NCBI RefSeq assembly: GCF_900163755.1
Contig: NZ_FUKI01000131.1
Span: forward strand, 1 to 64,000
Length of the DNA stretch: 64,000 nt
Origin: Crenothrix polyspora
GTDB lineage: Bacteria; Pseudomonadota; Gammaproteobacteria; Methylococcales; Methylomonadaceae
Direction: 5' to 3'
Under the pieces are notes generated by a model, which saw nothing but the letters and a program-made list of their open reading frames with translations, did no database searches and was not told the DNA's origin. This document shows, in pieces, positions 16,663 through 27,049 of this stretch. The translations under genes were made by a program, and so were the position numbers. Numbering within the stretch: the stretch's first letter is position 1; every line of letters starts with the position of its first letter.

Positions 16663-19287
16663 ATGAGTGATAAAACAGTACGGCAATTGGCTGAGGTAGT
16701 GCGTATACCTCTGGAACGGTTATTGGAACAGCTGAAAGAAGCGGGGTTATCTGCAAGTTCGCCTGATGATGTTATTTCCGAAGACGAAAAAATGCGTTTG
16801 CTCAGTCATTTGCGCAAACGTCATGGCAAGGTTGAAGACGGTGTTGAAAGCGCACCTAAGCGAGTCACATTAGAGCGTAGACAGGTGAGTGAAATTAAAC
16901 AAACCAATGCGCCAGGCAGTGCTCCCAAAACAATCACTGTTGAAGTGCGTAAAAAGAAAACCTATATAAAACGCGAAGCGGATGATGTTAAAGAAGTTGT
17001 CAGTGTTGTTGAGTCAGTTACGTCTCCAGCGCCAGAGGTACCGCATAACGAGTTGCCGATTGCTGATGAGGTATTAGTGCCTGTGGTGTCCGAAGTTAAA
17101 CCTGTCGTTACTGAAGCTGTTGTTGCTGAAATAGCAGTCATTGAAACCGAGACTGATGTTATTGAACCAGTGCTTACTGATATAGAACTCAAGCCTGAGC
17201 TTGATATAGAAGATAAATTTATAGTGTTGCCTATTAAAGGCGAAACCAAATCCAAGGTAGTGGCTAAGCCTAAAGAGCTGGATGAAGCCAAAAAGAAATT
17301 AGATGAGAAAGAGCGCCGTCTGCAAGAGTCTATCAATAAAAATGCCGATAGAGTGAGGCAGCAAGCTGAAGAAAAGCAAGCGGCTGCCCATAAAAAGAAA
17401 CAAGATGAAAGCAATCGTGGCGGCGGTGGTAGAGATGCTAAAAAAGTAAAGAAAAAAGGCAAGCAACCACAGCGTGCAGCGCCGGTCTCGGATAGCAAAC
17501 ATCAGTTTGAAATGCCCAGTGCGCCGATTGTTTATGAAGTAACCATTCCTGAAATGATCATCGTTTCTGACCTTGCGCAGAAAATGAACATTAAAGCTGC
17601 ATTAGTGATTAAACACCTGATGAAGCTGGGTTTTATGGCGACTATCAATCAAAGTATCGATCAAGACACCGCAGCCATTTTGGTAGAAGAAATGGGGCAT
17701 AAAGTTATCATGCAAAGTGATGACGATCTTGAAAAAGAAATGCTGGCCGAAGCTCAAATTGAAGATGTACGTATTGCGTTACCGCGTGCGCCGATTGTGA
17801 CTATCATGGGTCACGTTGACCACGGTAAAACGTCGTTACTGGATTATATCCGCAAAACCCGTGTTGCAGCCGGTGAAGCCGGTGGTATTACTCAACATAT
17901 CGGCGCTTATCAAGTTAAAACCGATCACGGTGCAGTCACCTTTTTAGATACCCCAGGTCATGCGGCATTTACTGCTATGCGTGCCCGTGGTGCTGATGTT
18001 ACTGACGTGGTCATTGTCGTAGTTGCCGCTGATGATGGCGTGATGCCGCAAACCAAAGAAGCCGTTGAGCATGCGAAAGCGGCTAACGTGCCTATCATTA
18101 TTGCCATGAACAAAATGGACAAGCCCGATGCCAATCCTGATAAGGTGATGCAAGAGTTGTCGGTGATTGGTGTTCTGGCCGAAGAATGGGGCGGCGACGT
18201 GCAGTTCCTGAAAATATCCGCCAAAACGGGTGTCGGTATTGATGAGTTAATCGAAGCGTTAATTGTTCAAACTGAAATTCTGGAATTAACCGCGCCTGCT
18301 GAAGGGGTGGCTTCTGGTATTGTGATTGAGTCACGTTTGGATAAAGGCCGTGGTGCAGTAGCCACGGTATTGATTCAAAAAGGTACGCTGGAAAATGGCC
18401 AAATGGTGTTGTGTGGTCATGAATACGGCCGTGTCCGCGCTATGTTTAATGAAAATGGCAAGCCGATTAAAGAAGCAGGGCCTTGTGTGCCAGTGGAGAT
18501 TTTAGGACTTTCAGGTACGCCTAATGCCGGTGATGAATTTCTGGTCGTGCAAAACGAGCGCATCGCTAAAGATTTGGCTAAGCACCGTGAAGACCGTAAA
18601 AAATTCACCCGCCATGCCGCCCAGCAAGCTTCAAAGCTTGATGAAGTGTTCTCCCGTATGACCACCGGCGAATTAGCCAGTGTTAATCTGGTGATTAAAA
18701 CTGATGTACAAGGCAGTTTGGAAGCGTTACGTGGCTCGTTGGTGAGCTTGTCTAATGAAGAAGTCGAAGTAAAAGTCGTTTTTGGTGGTGTCGGTGGTAT
18801 TAACGAAGGTGATGTCAATTTAGCCTTGGCTTCCAATTCTATTTTAATCGGCTTTAACGTGCGTGCTGATGCTACCGCCAGACGCTTGATTGAAGAAAAA
18901 GGTGTTGACCTGCATTATTACAGTGTCATTTACGATGCGATTGATGAAGTCAAGAAAGCCATTAGTGGTATGTTGGCTCCTGAGATCAGAGAACAAATTG
19001 TTGGCCTTGCGGCAGTACGCGACGTGTTTAAGTCCCCCAAATTTGGCGCGGTTGCCGGTTGTATGGTCATCGATGGTTTTGTCAAACGCAATTTGCCAAT
19101 CCGCGTGCTGCGTGAAAACGTGGTCATCTATGAAGGTCAGCTGGAATCACTGCGCCGCTTTAAAGACGATGCCGCTGAAGTCAAGATGGGCATGGAATGT
19201 GGTATTGGCGTGAAAAACTACAACGATGTCAGGGTGGGCGATCAGATCGAAGTCTTTGAACGCACTGAAATCAAGCGGGTTCTGTAG
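16663..19287 (+). CDS. infB: Translation initiation factor IF-2
   Basis: 874 residues from the ATG at 16663, chosen over an in-frame upstream codon at 16615 inside nusA because [13 protein letters not shown] is the conserved IF2 N terminus. A long charged linker follows ([17 protein letters not shown]). Then come a second IF2_N domain and the GTPase with [27 protein letters not shown] and NKMDK. The C-terminal IF2 domains bind initiator tRNA. It delivers fMet-tRNA to the 30S subunit, the product of the tRNA gene at the head of this operon. Confidence 0.97.
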   Translation: MSDKTVRQLAEVVRIPLERLLEQLKEAGLSASSPDDVISEDEKMRLLSHLRKRHGKVEDGVESAPKRVTLERRQVSEIKQTNAPGSAPKTITVEVRKKKTYIKREADDVKEVVSVVESVTSPAPEVPHNELPIADEVLVPVVSEVKPVVTEAVVAEIAVIETETDVIEPVLTDIELKPELDIEDKFIVLPIKGETKSKVVAKPKELDEAKKKLDEKERRLQESINKNADRVRQQAEEKQAAAHKKKQDESNRGGGGRDAKKVKKKGKQPQRAAPVSDSKHQFEMPSAPIVYEVTIPEMIIVSDLAQKMNIKAALVIKHLMKLGFMATINQSIDQDTAAILVEEMGHKVIMQSDDDLEKEMLAEAQIEDVRIALPRAPIVTIMGHVDHGKTSLLDYIRKTRVAAGEAGGITQHIGAYQVKTDHGAVTFLDTPGHAAFTAMRARGADVTDVVIVVVAADDGVMPQTKEAVEHAKAANVPIIIAMNKMDKPDANPDKVMQELSVIGVLAEEWGGDVQFLKISAKTGVGIDELIEALIVQTEILELTAPAEGVASGIVIESRLDKGRGAVATVLIQKGTLENGQMVLCGHEYGRVRAMFNENGKPIKEAGPCVPVEILGLSGTPNAGDEFLVVQNERIAKDLAKHREDRKKFTRHAAQQASKLDEVFSRMTTGELASVNLVIKTDVQGSLEALRGSLVSLSNEEVEVKVVFGGVGGINEGDVNLALASNSILIGFNVRADATARRLIEEKGVDLHYYSVIYDAIDEVKKAISGMLAPEIREQIVGLAAVRDVFKSPKFGAVAGCMVIDGFVKRNLPIRVLRENVVIYEGQLESLRRFKDDAAEVKMGMECGIGVKNYNDVRVGDQIEVFERTEIKRVL

Positions 19288-19292
19288 GGTTT

Positions 19293-19634
19293 ATGGCAAG
19301 AGAATTTGGCCGCAATGCGCGGGTGTCATCACAGATGCAAAAAGAGTTGGCAAGCATTTTTCAACGCGATGTGCGTGATGCACGACTGGGTTTTATTACC
19401 ATCAATGAAGTCGTGGTGACCAAAGATTTAGCATCGGCAAAAATTTATGTCACGGTGTTAAACGTTGATGAACAAGGCAAGCGTGACAATGTGAAGCGCT
19501 TGAATGAATTGTCGCCGATTATTCGCCATGAATTGGCCAAGCGTATGCGCTTACGGCATATTTCGGAATTGCGGTTTTTTTATGACGATTCGTTTGATAC
19601 CGGTATGCGCGTTGCTGAGCTGTTGCGCGATTAG
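19293..19634 (+). CDS. rbfA: Ribosome-binding factor A
   Basis: 113 residues; a KH-fold cold-shock protein needed for late 16S rRNA processing in the 30S subunit. It begins with MAREFGRNARVSSQMQKELA and has LGFITINEVVVTKDLASAKIYV and LRFFYDDSFDTGMRV, all typical of the family. It starts 5 bases after the infB stop, consistent with translational coupling. Length and order are as expected. Confidence 0.95.
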   Translation: MAREFGRNARVSSQMQKELASIFQRDVRDARLGFITINEVVVTKDLASAKIYVTVLNVDEQGKRDNVKRLNELSPIIRHELAKRMRLRHISELRFFYDDSFDTGMRVAELLRD

Positions 19635-19647
19635 CTAGCGTCACTTT

Positions 19648-20553
19648 ATGAGCAAGCGCACTTCGGGACTCAATGTTCACGGCATTATCTTGCTGGATAA
19701 ACGATTGGGCGTGTCGTCCAACAAGGCCTTGCAGGAAGTGCGGCGCTTATTTAATGCCAATAAAGCGGGGCACACGGGCAGTCTTGATCCCCTAGCCACC
19801 GGTTTATTGCCGCTGTGTTTTGGTGAAGCTACCAAGGTGTCGGGTATGATGCTCGATGATGACAAGCGTTATCAGGTGTTGGTTCAGTTGGGCGTAATGA
19901 CCGATACCGGCGATTTGGAAGGTGAGGTGATAGCGACTAAGCTGGTACCTGAATTGTCATTGAGCGATATTAATCGTTGTTTAGCTAAGTTTTCCGGTGC
20001 GATTGATCAAGTGCCGCCGATGTATTCGGCCTTGAAACAAAATGGTAAAAAGCTGTACGAACTGGCCAGAGCCGGTATCACCGTTGAACGCAAAGCCCGT
20101 CGCATCACAATTTATGACATCACCTTATTGTCGTTTACCCACGATGAATTAAGCTTAGAAGTGGCGTGTTCTAAAGGCACGTATATTCGCTCATTAGCAG
20201 AAGACATCGGCCATGATTTGGGGTGTGGCGGCACAGTAAAAGCCTTGCGGCGTTTGCAGGCCGGGGAGTTTAAACTGGACGATGCCTACACGATAGAACA
20301 ATTGGCCGCGATGCCTGCAACGGAACTGTCCGCGTGTTTAATTGCTGCCGATAAGCCTTTAGCGGGATTGCCAGCGGTGCAGTTGTCGGAAGATCAAGCT
20401 ATACGTATTAATTACGGCCAGAGCGTAGACTGGCAAGATAGCTTTTTAGGCACGGTGCGTTTGTACCGTGGCCATGATTTTTTGGGGTTGGGAGAAATCC
20501 TTTTGGATGGTAAACTAGCGCCCACACGGTTGTTTAATTTAAACAAACCGTAG
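19648..20553 (+). CDS. truB: tRNA pseudouridine(55) synthase
   Basis: 301 residues; makes pseudouridine 55 in the T-loop of tRNAs. The catalytic motif GHTGSLDPLATGLLPL carries the essential Asp. KRYQVLVQLGVMTDTGDLEG and GTYIRSLAEDIG are also present, and a C-terminal PUA-like part ends the protein. It begins 13 bases after rbfA with only a weak Shine-Dalgarno, so it probably depends on coupling. The order rbfA-truB-rpsO is the normal one. Confidence 0.96.
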   Translation: MSKRTSGLNVHGIILLDKRLGVSSNKALQEVRRLFNANKAGHTGSLDPLATGLLPLCFGEATKVSGMMLDDDKRYQVLVQLGVMTDTGDLEGEVIATKLVPELSLSDINRCLAKFSGAIDQVPPMYSALKQNGKKLYELARAGITVERKARRITIYDITLLSFTHDELSLEVACSKGTYIRSLAEDIGHDLGCGGTVKALRRLQAGEFKLDDAYTIEQLAAMPATELSACLIAADKPLAGLPAVQLSEDQAIRINYGQSVDWQDSFLGTVRLYRGHDFLGLGEILLDGKLAPTRLFNLNKP

Positions 20554-20651
20554 TACTCTGGCTTCTGCACCCTATTGTGGAAGTCAGGCTTTATCGGCCG
20601 TGTTTGCACGGCTTTCAATTTAATCTTAACTAAAAAATACTAGGGATTACC

Positions 20652-20921
20652 ATGCCATTTACAGCAGAACAAAAAAAAGCAGTTGTTGAAGCCTATCGTT
20701 TAACCGAAACTGATACTGGATCACCTGAAGTGCAAGTTGCGTTATTGACTGCGCATATCCTGCATTTGACTCCGCATTTTGCGGCGCACAAAAAAGACAA
20801 CCATTCGCGTCGTGGCTTGTTGCGTATGGTTAACAGCCGTCGTAAATTACTCGACTATCTTAAAAACAAAGACAGCGCCCGTTACCGTTCATTGATTGAA
20901 CGTCTTGGTTTGCGTAAGTAA
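20652..20921 (+). CDS. rpsO: 30S ribosomal protein S15
   Basis: 89 residues; binds the central domain of 16S rRNA and bridges to 23S r[40 protein letters not shown] and [12 protein letters not shown] are the S15 signatures. The 98-base gap from truB contains a hairpin (GCCGTG against CACGGC at about 20597-20612), which may be part of the leader through which S15 represses its own translation in related bacteria. Confidence 0.97.
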   Translation: MPFTAEQKKAVVEAYRLTETDTGSPEVQVALLTAHILHLTPHFAAHKKDNHSRRGLLRMVNSRRKLLDYLKNKDSARYRSLIERLGLRK

Positions 20922-20988
20922 AAATTCAACTCAACAGTCGGCCCTTGCAGCACACAGCTGCGCATAATCTCAGCAAAGGAACCTTATA

Positions 20989-23067
20989 GTGACTCCTATT
21001 AGGAAAGAATTTCAGTACGGCGATCAAAAAGTTACGCTAGAAACGGGTGAAATAGCGCGTCAAGCAGACGGCGCTGTTATGATTGATGTCAACGGTACGT
21101 CGATTTTAGTGACGGTAGTGGCTAAAAAGAAACCCAGTGACGGTGATTTTTTTCCATTAACCGTTAACTATCAAGAAAAAGCCTATGCAGCGGGTAAAAT
21201 ACCCGGTGGTTTTTTCAAGCGCGAAGGTCGTCCTAGCGAGCAAGAAACCTTGACCTCGCGGTTGATTGATCGACCGATTCGTCCGTTGTTTCCTGATGGA
21301 TATACTCACGAAGTTCAGATTATTGCGACAGTTGTGTCGTTAAATCCGGCGGTTAATCCAGAGATTCCGGCTTTATTGGGCGCATCGGCGGCGTTGGCGA
21401 TTTCAGGCTTACCGTTTAATGGTCCATTAGGTGCGGCAACTGTCGGTTATAAAGACGGCGCGTATCTGTTAAATCCATCACCGGCTGAACTAAAAGAATC
21501 GCAACTGGAATTAGTGGTTGCAGGCACAGCGCATGCGGTACTGATGGTTGAATCTGAAGCACGCGGCTTATCTGAAGAGATTATGCTGGGCGCGGTGTTG
21601 TTCGGCCACGAGCAAATGCAGTTGGCGATTACTGCTATTAATGAATTCGCCGCTGCTGCGGGCGCTGGTAGCGTTGAATGGACAGCACCGGCGGTTGATG
21701 CCACCCTTAAGCAACTGGTGGTTGCAGAACTTGAAGCGGACATTAAAACCTCGTATCAGATTGTTGAAAAACTGGTCAGACAAGAGCGCTTAAATGATCT
21801 CAGGTCAGCAGCGGTTGAAAAAATCATGGCACTGGGTGAGTACTCTGAAAAAAATATCCGAGGCATTATTGAGCATTTAGAATCGGATATCGTACGCAAT
21901 GCCATTTTGGACGACGGCAAACGTATTGATGGCCGCGATGTGTTTACTATTCGTCCCATTAGTATTAAAACCGGTGTGTTGCCAAGAACCCACGGTTCGG
22001 CATTGTTTACCCGTGGTGAGACTCAGGCTTTAGTCGTGGCTACCTTGGGTACGCAACGCGACGCACAAATTATTGATGCACTGGCGGGTGAATACAAAGA
22101 ACCTTTCATGCTGCATTACAATTTCCCTCCGTACAGCGTGGGTGAAACGGGTTTTGTCGGCTCACCTAAGCGCCGTGAAATTGGTCATGGCCGTTTGGCA
22201 AAACGTGGCGTGGCGGCAGTATTGCCCAATATGGAAGATTTTCCGTATACCATTCGCGTGGTGTCTGAAATTACTGAATCCAACGGCTCAAGCTCTATGG
22301 CTTCCGTGTGTGGCAGCAGTTTGGCACTGATGGATGCAGGTGTACCGCTGAGCGCACCGGTTGCGGGTATTGCAATGGGCTTGATTAAAGAAGGCGAGCG
22401 TTTTGCGGTGTTATCCGACATTTTAGGTGATGAAGATCACTTGGGCGATATGGATTTTAAAGTCGCAGGTTCAGAACACGGTATTACCGCACTGCAAATG
22501 GACATCAAAATTGATGGCATTACCGCAGAAATCATGAAAGTGGCCTTAGCGCAAGCCAAGCAAGGTCGTTTGCATATTTTAGGTGAAATGAACAAAGCCT
22601 TGGCAACGACCCGCGATGAAATGTCTGATTTTGCCCCACGTATTATCACTTTCAAGATTGATCCGAGTAAAATTCGTGAAGTGATTGGTAAAGGCGGCGC
22701 AACTATTCGTAGCATCACTGAGCAAACCGGCGCTAGCGTTGATTTGACTGATGATGGTATTGTTAAAGTAGCTTCTGTTGATAAAGCAGCCGGTGAAGAA
22801 GCGCGTCGCTTGATTGAAGAAATTACCGCTGAGGTTGAAGTGGGTAAGGTTTATGAAGGCAAAGTGGTTAGATTAATGGATTTTGGTGCGTTTGTGACCA
22901 TTCTTCCAGGCAAGGATGGTCTGGTACATATCTCGCAAATCTCTGATGAACACGTTGATAAAGTCAGCGATAGACTGAATGAAGGTGATGTGGTTAAAGT
23001 GAAGGTGCTGGAAATTGACCGTCAAGGTCGTGTTAGGCTGAGCATTAAAGAAGTTGATAAAGACTAA
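20989..23067 (+). CDS. pnp: Polyribonucleotide nucleotidyltransferase
   Basis: 692 residues with a GTG start preceded by AAAGGAACC. It is the phosphate-dependent 3'-5' exoribonuclease of the degradosome. Two RNase PH domains are seen ([24 protein letters not shown] near residue 70; [16 protein letters not shown] near 335), separated by the helical domain. They are followed by a KH domain ([15 protein letters not shown]) and an S1 domain ([16 protein letters not shown]). It is the last gene of the operon; a strong terminator follows at 23098. Confidence 0.97.
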   Translation: MTPIRKEFQYGDQKVTLETGEIARQADGAVMIDVNGTSILVTVVAKKKPSDGDFFPLTVNYQEKAYAAGKIPGGFFKREGRPSEQETLTSRLIDRPIRPLFPDGYTHEVQIIATVVSLNPAVNPEIPALLGASAALAISGLPFNGPLGAATVGYKDGAYLLNPSPAELKESQLELVVAGTAHAVLMVESEARGLSEEIMLGAVLFGHEQMQLAITAINEFAAAAGAGSVEWTAPAVDATLKQLVVAELEADIKTSYQIVEKLVRQERLNDLRSAAVEKIMALGEYSEKNIRGIIEHLESDIVRNAILDDGKRIDGRDVFTIRPISIKTGVLPRTHGSALFTRGETQALVVATLGTQRDAQIIDALAGEYKEPFMLHYNFPPYSVGETGFVGSPKRREIGHGRLAKRGVAAVLPNMEDFPYTIRVVSEITESNGSSSMASVCGSSLALMDAGVPLSAPVAGIAMGLIKEGERFAVLSDILGDEDHLGDMDFKVAGSEHGITALQMDIKIDGITAEIMKVALAQAKQGRLHILGEMNKALATTRDEMSDFAPRIITFKIDPSKIREVIGKGGATIRSITEQTGASVDLTDDGIVKVASVDKAAGEEARRLIEEITAEVEVGKVYEGKVVRLMDFGAFVTILPGKDGLVHISQISDEHVDKVSDRLNEGDVVKVKVLEIDRQGRVRLSIKEVDKD

Positions 23068-23097
23068 CTTAAGCTTTATTGATGATATCGTAGTATA

Positions 23098-23124
23098 AAA
23101 AAGAGCCGTAAGGCTCTTTTTTTT
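23098..23124 (+). terminator. Rho-independent terminator of the rimP-pnp operon
   Basis: AAAAAGAGCC, a GTAA loop and GGCTCTTTTTTTT form a stem with A-run and T-run, 30 bases after the pnp stop. Confidence 0.9.
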
Positions 23125-23765
23125 GTAAGACTGGGCAGAATAATAGAGCGCTGTCTTACGTATTTTTAATTAGGATGAGTTGTGATGTAGCGGTGTAGGT
23201 AGGTTGCGATAGCGTAAGCCAACATTTTCTCAAATCATTATGTTGGGTTGCGACTAATACCTGCCCAATGCACACCTTAGCTTTTATCAATCGAAAATAA
23301 AAGCGTTGTATACGTACAGCGTTTTCAACTTAGGACAGTTACAGCCACCGTTCGTGCTGAGCTTGTCGAAGCATGAACGGCACACTTCGACAAGCTCAGT
23401 GCGAACGGTTACGCTGTAACTATTGAACTGTGAAAACGCTGTAACATTTGATAAATACATAGCTTTTGCTGTGCTATATAAAAAGTTTGTTTTTCAAAAA
23501 GTATTTCTAAGCAACTTAATAACTGTAGCTATACTTGTTAATATTATTAATAAATAACCCCTCTGTTTTTAAAAACACCCATTATGTATAGGTGGTTTTT
23601 TAATAAAGACAGATGATATTTTGCTTTAGCTTATACATTGATTTTATTAAGCCGTATATTTATTTTACATGGCGGTAAGTGTTTTTGGTAAATAATTTTT
23701 TATACTGCTGTGGTTGTTAAAGAGCGATGCGCTTAACGTATCAACGTATGTAATCAGGATACGAT
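23125..23765. other. Long intergenic region between pnp and prsK
   Basis: 641 bases without a supported gene. It holds a loose palindrome around GCCAACAT and ATGTTGGG at 23219-23246, a long nested palindrome with a REP core at 23314-23443, and then about 300 AT-rich bases leading to prsK, where its promoter should lie. Confidence 0.6.
23314..23443. repeat. Nested palindrome with REP-type core (CCGTTCGTGCTGAGC)
   Basis: The inner part is a head-to-head pair: CCGTTCGTGCTGAGCTTGTC from 23348 and CTTCGACAAGCTCAGTGCG to 23408, the common REP motif built on TTCGACAAGCTCAG. It is wrapped in a second pair of arms, GTACAGCGTTTTC on the left and GAAAACGCTGTAAC on the right. The same core occurs once at 41932-41959, there too inside longer arms. 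Confidence 0.8.
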
Positions 23766-25838
23766 ATGAATTTCACAGAAAAATTTGGTTTTTTCAGTTA
23801 TTTAATAGCTGCGATTACCTATGCTTTACTGCTGTTTTTGTCATTAAAAAAAATCAAAAACAATCATTATGCCATCCCTTTTACATGCGCTATTGCGATT
23901 TCTCTACTGTGGTCGCTTTATACTGCATTTGCTATACAAAGTGAACGGTATTTTATTTCAGGCACGTTATCAATTGAAACATTACGCGATACTGCGTGGT
24001 TATTTTTACTGACCACATTAATTTCAAGACAATATTCCGAGAGTAGGTATTTTTTACTGGGTAAATATAAATCGAGTATTTTGCTCGTTGTGTGGATTAT
24101 ATTTATTTTTTGTCTGGAATTTTTTAATGATTTTCGCTATCAATTTCAGGAGTTTTTGGGTCGTGATATTCGGCTTTTAGCGCATGTTATTTTTGCGATT
24201 CTGGGATTGATATTGGTTGAGCAGCTTTACCGGAATGCCTCTGTTGACTTGCGCTGGGCCATTAAATTTTTGTGTATGGGGCTGGGTGGGTTATTTTTTG
24301 TTGATTTTATTGTCTACACCAAATCGCTATTATTTTTTCGATTAGATTCTCAGTTGTGGTATTCCAGAGGATTAATTAATGCCTTGGTAGCGCCTTTGCT
24401 GGCATTATCTATTTTGCGCTTACAATCTGAAAAACCACGTATTTCGTTTTCAAGAAAATTAGTATTTCATACTACCGTGTTGTTTGGTTCCGGCATTTAT
24501 TTAGTAATAATGTCTTTAGCCGGCTTTTATATCAGGGATTATGGTGGTAACTGGGGCGAGATAGGGCAAATTGTTTTTATTTTTCTGGGTGTTTTAGCTT
24601 TTTTGATTTTTTCGTTGTCTGGAAAAATTCGTGCTATTACTAAGGTATTTTTAAATAAACATTTTTTTCATTACCGTTATGATTACCGTGACGAGTGGAT
24701 TAAACTCAGTAAAACCATTTCTCAATTATGCTCTATTGATGAATTGTCTGGCTTTATTATAAGAACAATGGCGGATTTGGTAGACAGTTCTGGGGGCGGT
24801 TTATGGTTAAAGAATGATCAAGGTGACTTTTATCTCGCTGAAGAGCATCATTTAGGCTTTAATGCGCCGCCACTGATCAGTGCAGATTCATCGTTAATAA
24901 AATTTATTAAAGCCAAGCGCTGGGTTATTGATTTTTTTGAATTATTGCATAAACCCGAAGTTTACAAAGAAGTGGATTTACTGGAATGGAACGCTGAAAA
25001 AAATAATGTTTGGTTACTGATTCCTCTGTTTAGGCAAAATGAAATAGCTGCTTTTGTGGTATTAACCAAACCCAGAGTGGCGCGAAAACTCAATTGGGAA
25101 GACCATGACTTATTAAAAACAGTCGGCATGCAATTAACCAATGCGTTAGCGCTTAATCGTACCAGTGACGAGTTGGCGCGTTCACGACAGTTTGAAGCCT
25201 ATAATCGCCTGTCGGCCTATTTGGTTCACGATCTGAAAAATTTAGTCGCTCAAATCGCTTTAATTGTAAAAAACTCCGAAAAACACAAGCACAATCCAGA
25301 GTTTATAGATGACTCTATTGAAACCTTACAAAACGTAGTTAATAAGATAGATTTTTTATTGAGTCAGCTCAGGCAAGGTGAGATTAAAGAAACCAGTAAA
25401 AGTCTGATTAATCTGGTTGAAATTATCAGTGATGTCGCTATACAGCAAGCAGGTAATAAACCGACGTTGCAATTAGTAGCACATAAAAATCGGGTGCATG
25501 TCGTCGGTGAAAAAGAAAAAATGACGGCAATCTTAGGGCATTTAGTGCAAAATGCACAAGATGCAACTCAGGACGATGGCTTTGTTAAAATGGAACTCAG
25601 TACAGATAATGAGCATGCTATCATTAAAGTAATTGATAATGGTACGGGTATGAACAGTAAATTCATTGCTGAACGTTTGTTTAAACCGTTTGATACGACA
25701 AAAGGCAATGCGGGTATGGGTATTGGTGTTTACGAGGCACGCGATTATATTCTTAAACACGCGGGGCAGATTACTGTTGACAGCGAAGTAGGTAAAGGGA
25801 CTTCATTTACTATTAAATTGCCATTATCCGCTTCCTGA
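23766..25838 (+). CDS. prsK: PEP-CTERM/exosortase-associated sensor histidine kinase PrsK
   Basis: 690 residues. The first half is a membrane domain of about eight or more hydrophobic segments. A GAF-like region (WLLIPLFRQNEIAAFVVLTKP) follows, then the phosphoacceptor box LVHDLKNLVAQIALI and a C-terminal HATPase with NAQDAT, DNGTGM and GMGIGVYEARD. This arrangement, including the unusual HDLKN H-box, is that of PrsK, the sensor paired with the sigma-54 regulator PrsR in EPS/exosortase gene clusters. No prsR, exosortase or PEP-CTERM substrate is in the window. The next gene is mtgA, so it is an orphan here. The ATG follows ATCAGGATACGAT. Confidence 0.85.
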   Translation: MNFTEKFGFFSYLIAAITYALLLFLSLKKIKNNHYAIPFTCAIAISLLWSLYTAFAIQSERYFISGTLSIETLRDTAWLFLLTTLISRQYSESRYFLLGKYKSSILLVVWIIFIFCLEFFNDFRYQFQEFLGRDIRLLAHVIFAILGLILVEQLYRNASVDLRWAIKFLCMGLGGLFFVDFIVYTKSLLFFRLDSQLWYSRGLINALVAPLLALSILRLQSEKPRISFSRKLVFHTTVLFGSGIYLVIMSLAGFYIRDYGGNWGEIGQIVFIFLGVLAFLIFSLSGKIRAITKVFLNKHFFHYRYDYRDEWIKLSKTISQLCSIDELSGFIIRTMADLVDSSGGGLWLKNDQGDFYLAEEHHLGFNAPPLISADSSLIKFIKAKRWVIDFFELLHKPEVYKEVDLLEWNAEKNNVWLLIPLFRQNEIAAFVVLTKPRVARKLNWEDHDLLKTVGMQLTNALALNRTSDELARSRQFEAYNRLSAYLVHDLKNLVAQIALIVKNSEKHKHNPEFIDDSIETLQNVVNKIDFLLSQLRQGEIKETSKSLINLVEIISDVAIQQAGNKPTLQLVAHKNRVHVVGEKEKMTAILGHLVQNAQDATQDDGFVKMELSTDNEHAIIKVIDNGTGMNSKFIAERLFKPFDTTKGNAGMGIGVYEARDYILKHAGQITVDSEVGKGTSFTIKLPLSAS

Positions 25839-26008
25839 TTATAGATTAACGCGCATTAATAAATATGAAATACAATAAGTCATGTGTTGTGCCGACGATA
25901 AGTCGCATATCAATTGTAATCGATGTGCTTTATAGTGTTTAACAACACTGTTGAACATGCGTTGTTATAAGCATTCACTTTCCTCTTTTTTTCAAAGAGG
26001 GGAACTGA

Positions 26009-26821
26009 ATGATTACGAATTGTTTAGGCACAAAACATTGCTGGATTATCTATAACCTGTTAGCAGTATTTACCTTGTCAAAAAAAAATAAAGTTAACCA
26101 TCATATCCTCGCTAAGCCAGTCTCATTCCGAAGAATATTGAAAACCACACTGCTTAACATATTGTTATTTTTTATGGTGTCATCGGTGGGATCGTGTTTG
26201 TTATTACGCTGGTTGCCCGTGCCAACATCAACATTTATGTTGTATCGACATTATCAAGATGTGATTAATGGCGCTACTTTTAAAGCCATAGATTACCGAT
26301 GGGTGGCAGCTCAGAAAATGTCGTCGAGTGCTTTTGTTGCGGTAATGTCATCTGAAGATCAGCAGTTTTTTCGACATTCAGGATTTGATATGCCCTCCAT
26401 ACAGGCATCGATCAATGTCTATTTAAATGGTGGACGACTGCGTGGCGCAAGTACTATTTCTCAACAAGTGGCAAAAAATCTATTTTTAACTCCCTCCAAA
26501 AATTTTGTGCGTAAAGGACTCGAAGTGTGGTTTACCGTGCTAATCGAATTTCTGTGGAGCAAAGAACGTATTTTGGAAGTTTATTTAAATATTGCCGAAT
26601 TTGGTGATCATATTTTTGGCGTAGAAGCGGCTAGTCAACGCTATTTTGGTATTTCTGCACAACACTTGAGTCAGTCGCAAGCAGCGTTATTAGCGGCTAC
26701 GCTGCCTAACCCCATTCGTTATCAGGCACAGCACCCTTCTGGTTATGTATTAAAAAGGCGAGATTGGATACTCAGACAAATTCGTAATATGGGCTACAAT
26801 ATACACAGTACCCTTAAGTAA
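26009..26821 (+). CDS. mtgA: Monofunctional biosynthetic peptidoglycan transglycosylase
   Basis: 270 residues. It polymerises lipid II into glycan strands at the inner membrane. One TM segment (about 45-68) precedes the GT51 domain with SSEDQQFFRHSGFD (catalytic Glu), GASTISQQVAKNLFL, and RKGLEVWFTVLIEFLWSKERILEVYLN, which are the five-motif pattern of the family. The start at 26009 follows GAGGGGAACTGA and gives a cytoplasmic N-terminal extension about 30 residues longer than usual. No alternative Met occurs before the TM segment. Confidence 0.93.
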   Translation: MITNCLGTKHCWIIYNLLAVFTLSKKNKVNHHILAKPVSFRRILKTTLLNILLFFMVSSVGSCLLLRWLPVPTSTFMLYRHYQDVINGATFKAIDYRWVAAQKMSSSAFVAVMSSEDQQFFRHSGFDMPSIQASINVYLNGGRLRGASTISQQVAKNLFLTPSKNFVRKGLEVWFTVLIEFLWSKERILEVYLNIAEFGDHIFGVEAASQRYFGISAQHLSQSQAALLAATLPNPIRYQAQHPSGYVLKRRDWILRQIRNMGYNIHSTLK

Positions 26822-27049
26822 AGCTTACGTGGTAGAATTTGTGGTGAGTGGCTTTTTATCTGGCCGCTGATTTGGGCTGTTTTATGATGTGACTGACATT
26901 TTTCTAGCAATATGTTATCTCGCAGTAAGCTATAAAGTACGCCATTAAGCCAGTAATCGTTTTATACGCTATATGAATTCCTGTTATCCCTGCTAATAAG
27001 CACTAATTAATTTATCTTTGTTTTATAGATCCTTGAGAAATTGACTGTA

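Noticed and set aside
16962-17502. Minus-strand frames of up to 178 codons inside infB
   Set aside because: They are Ser/Thr-rich antisense of the Glu/Lys-rich IF2 linker.
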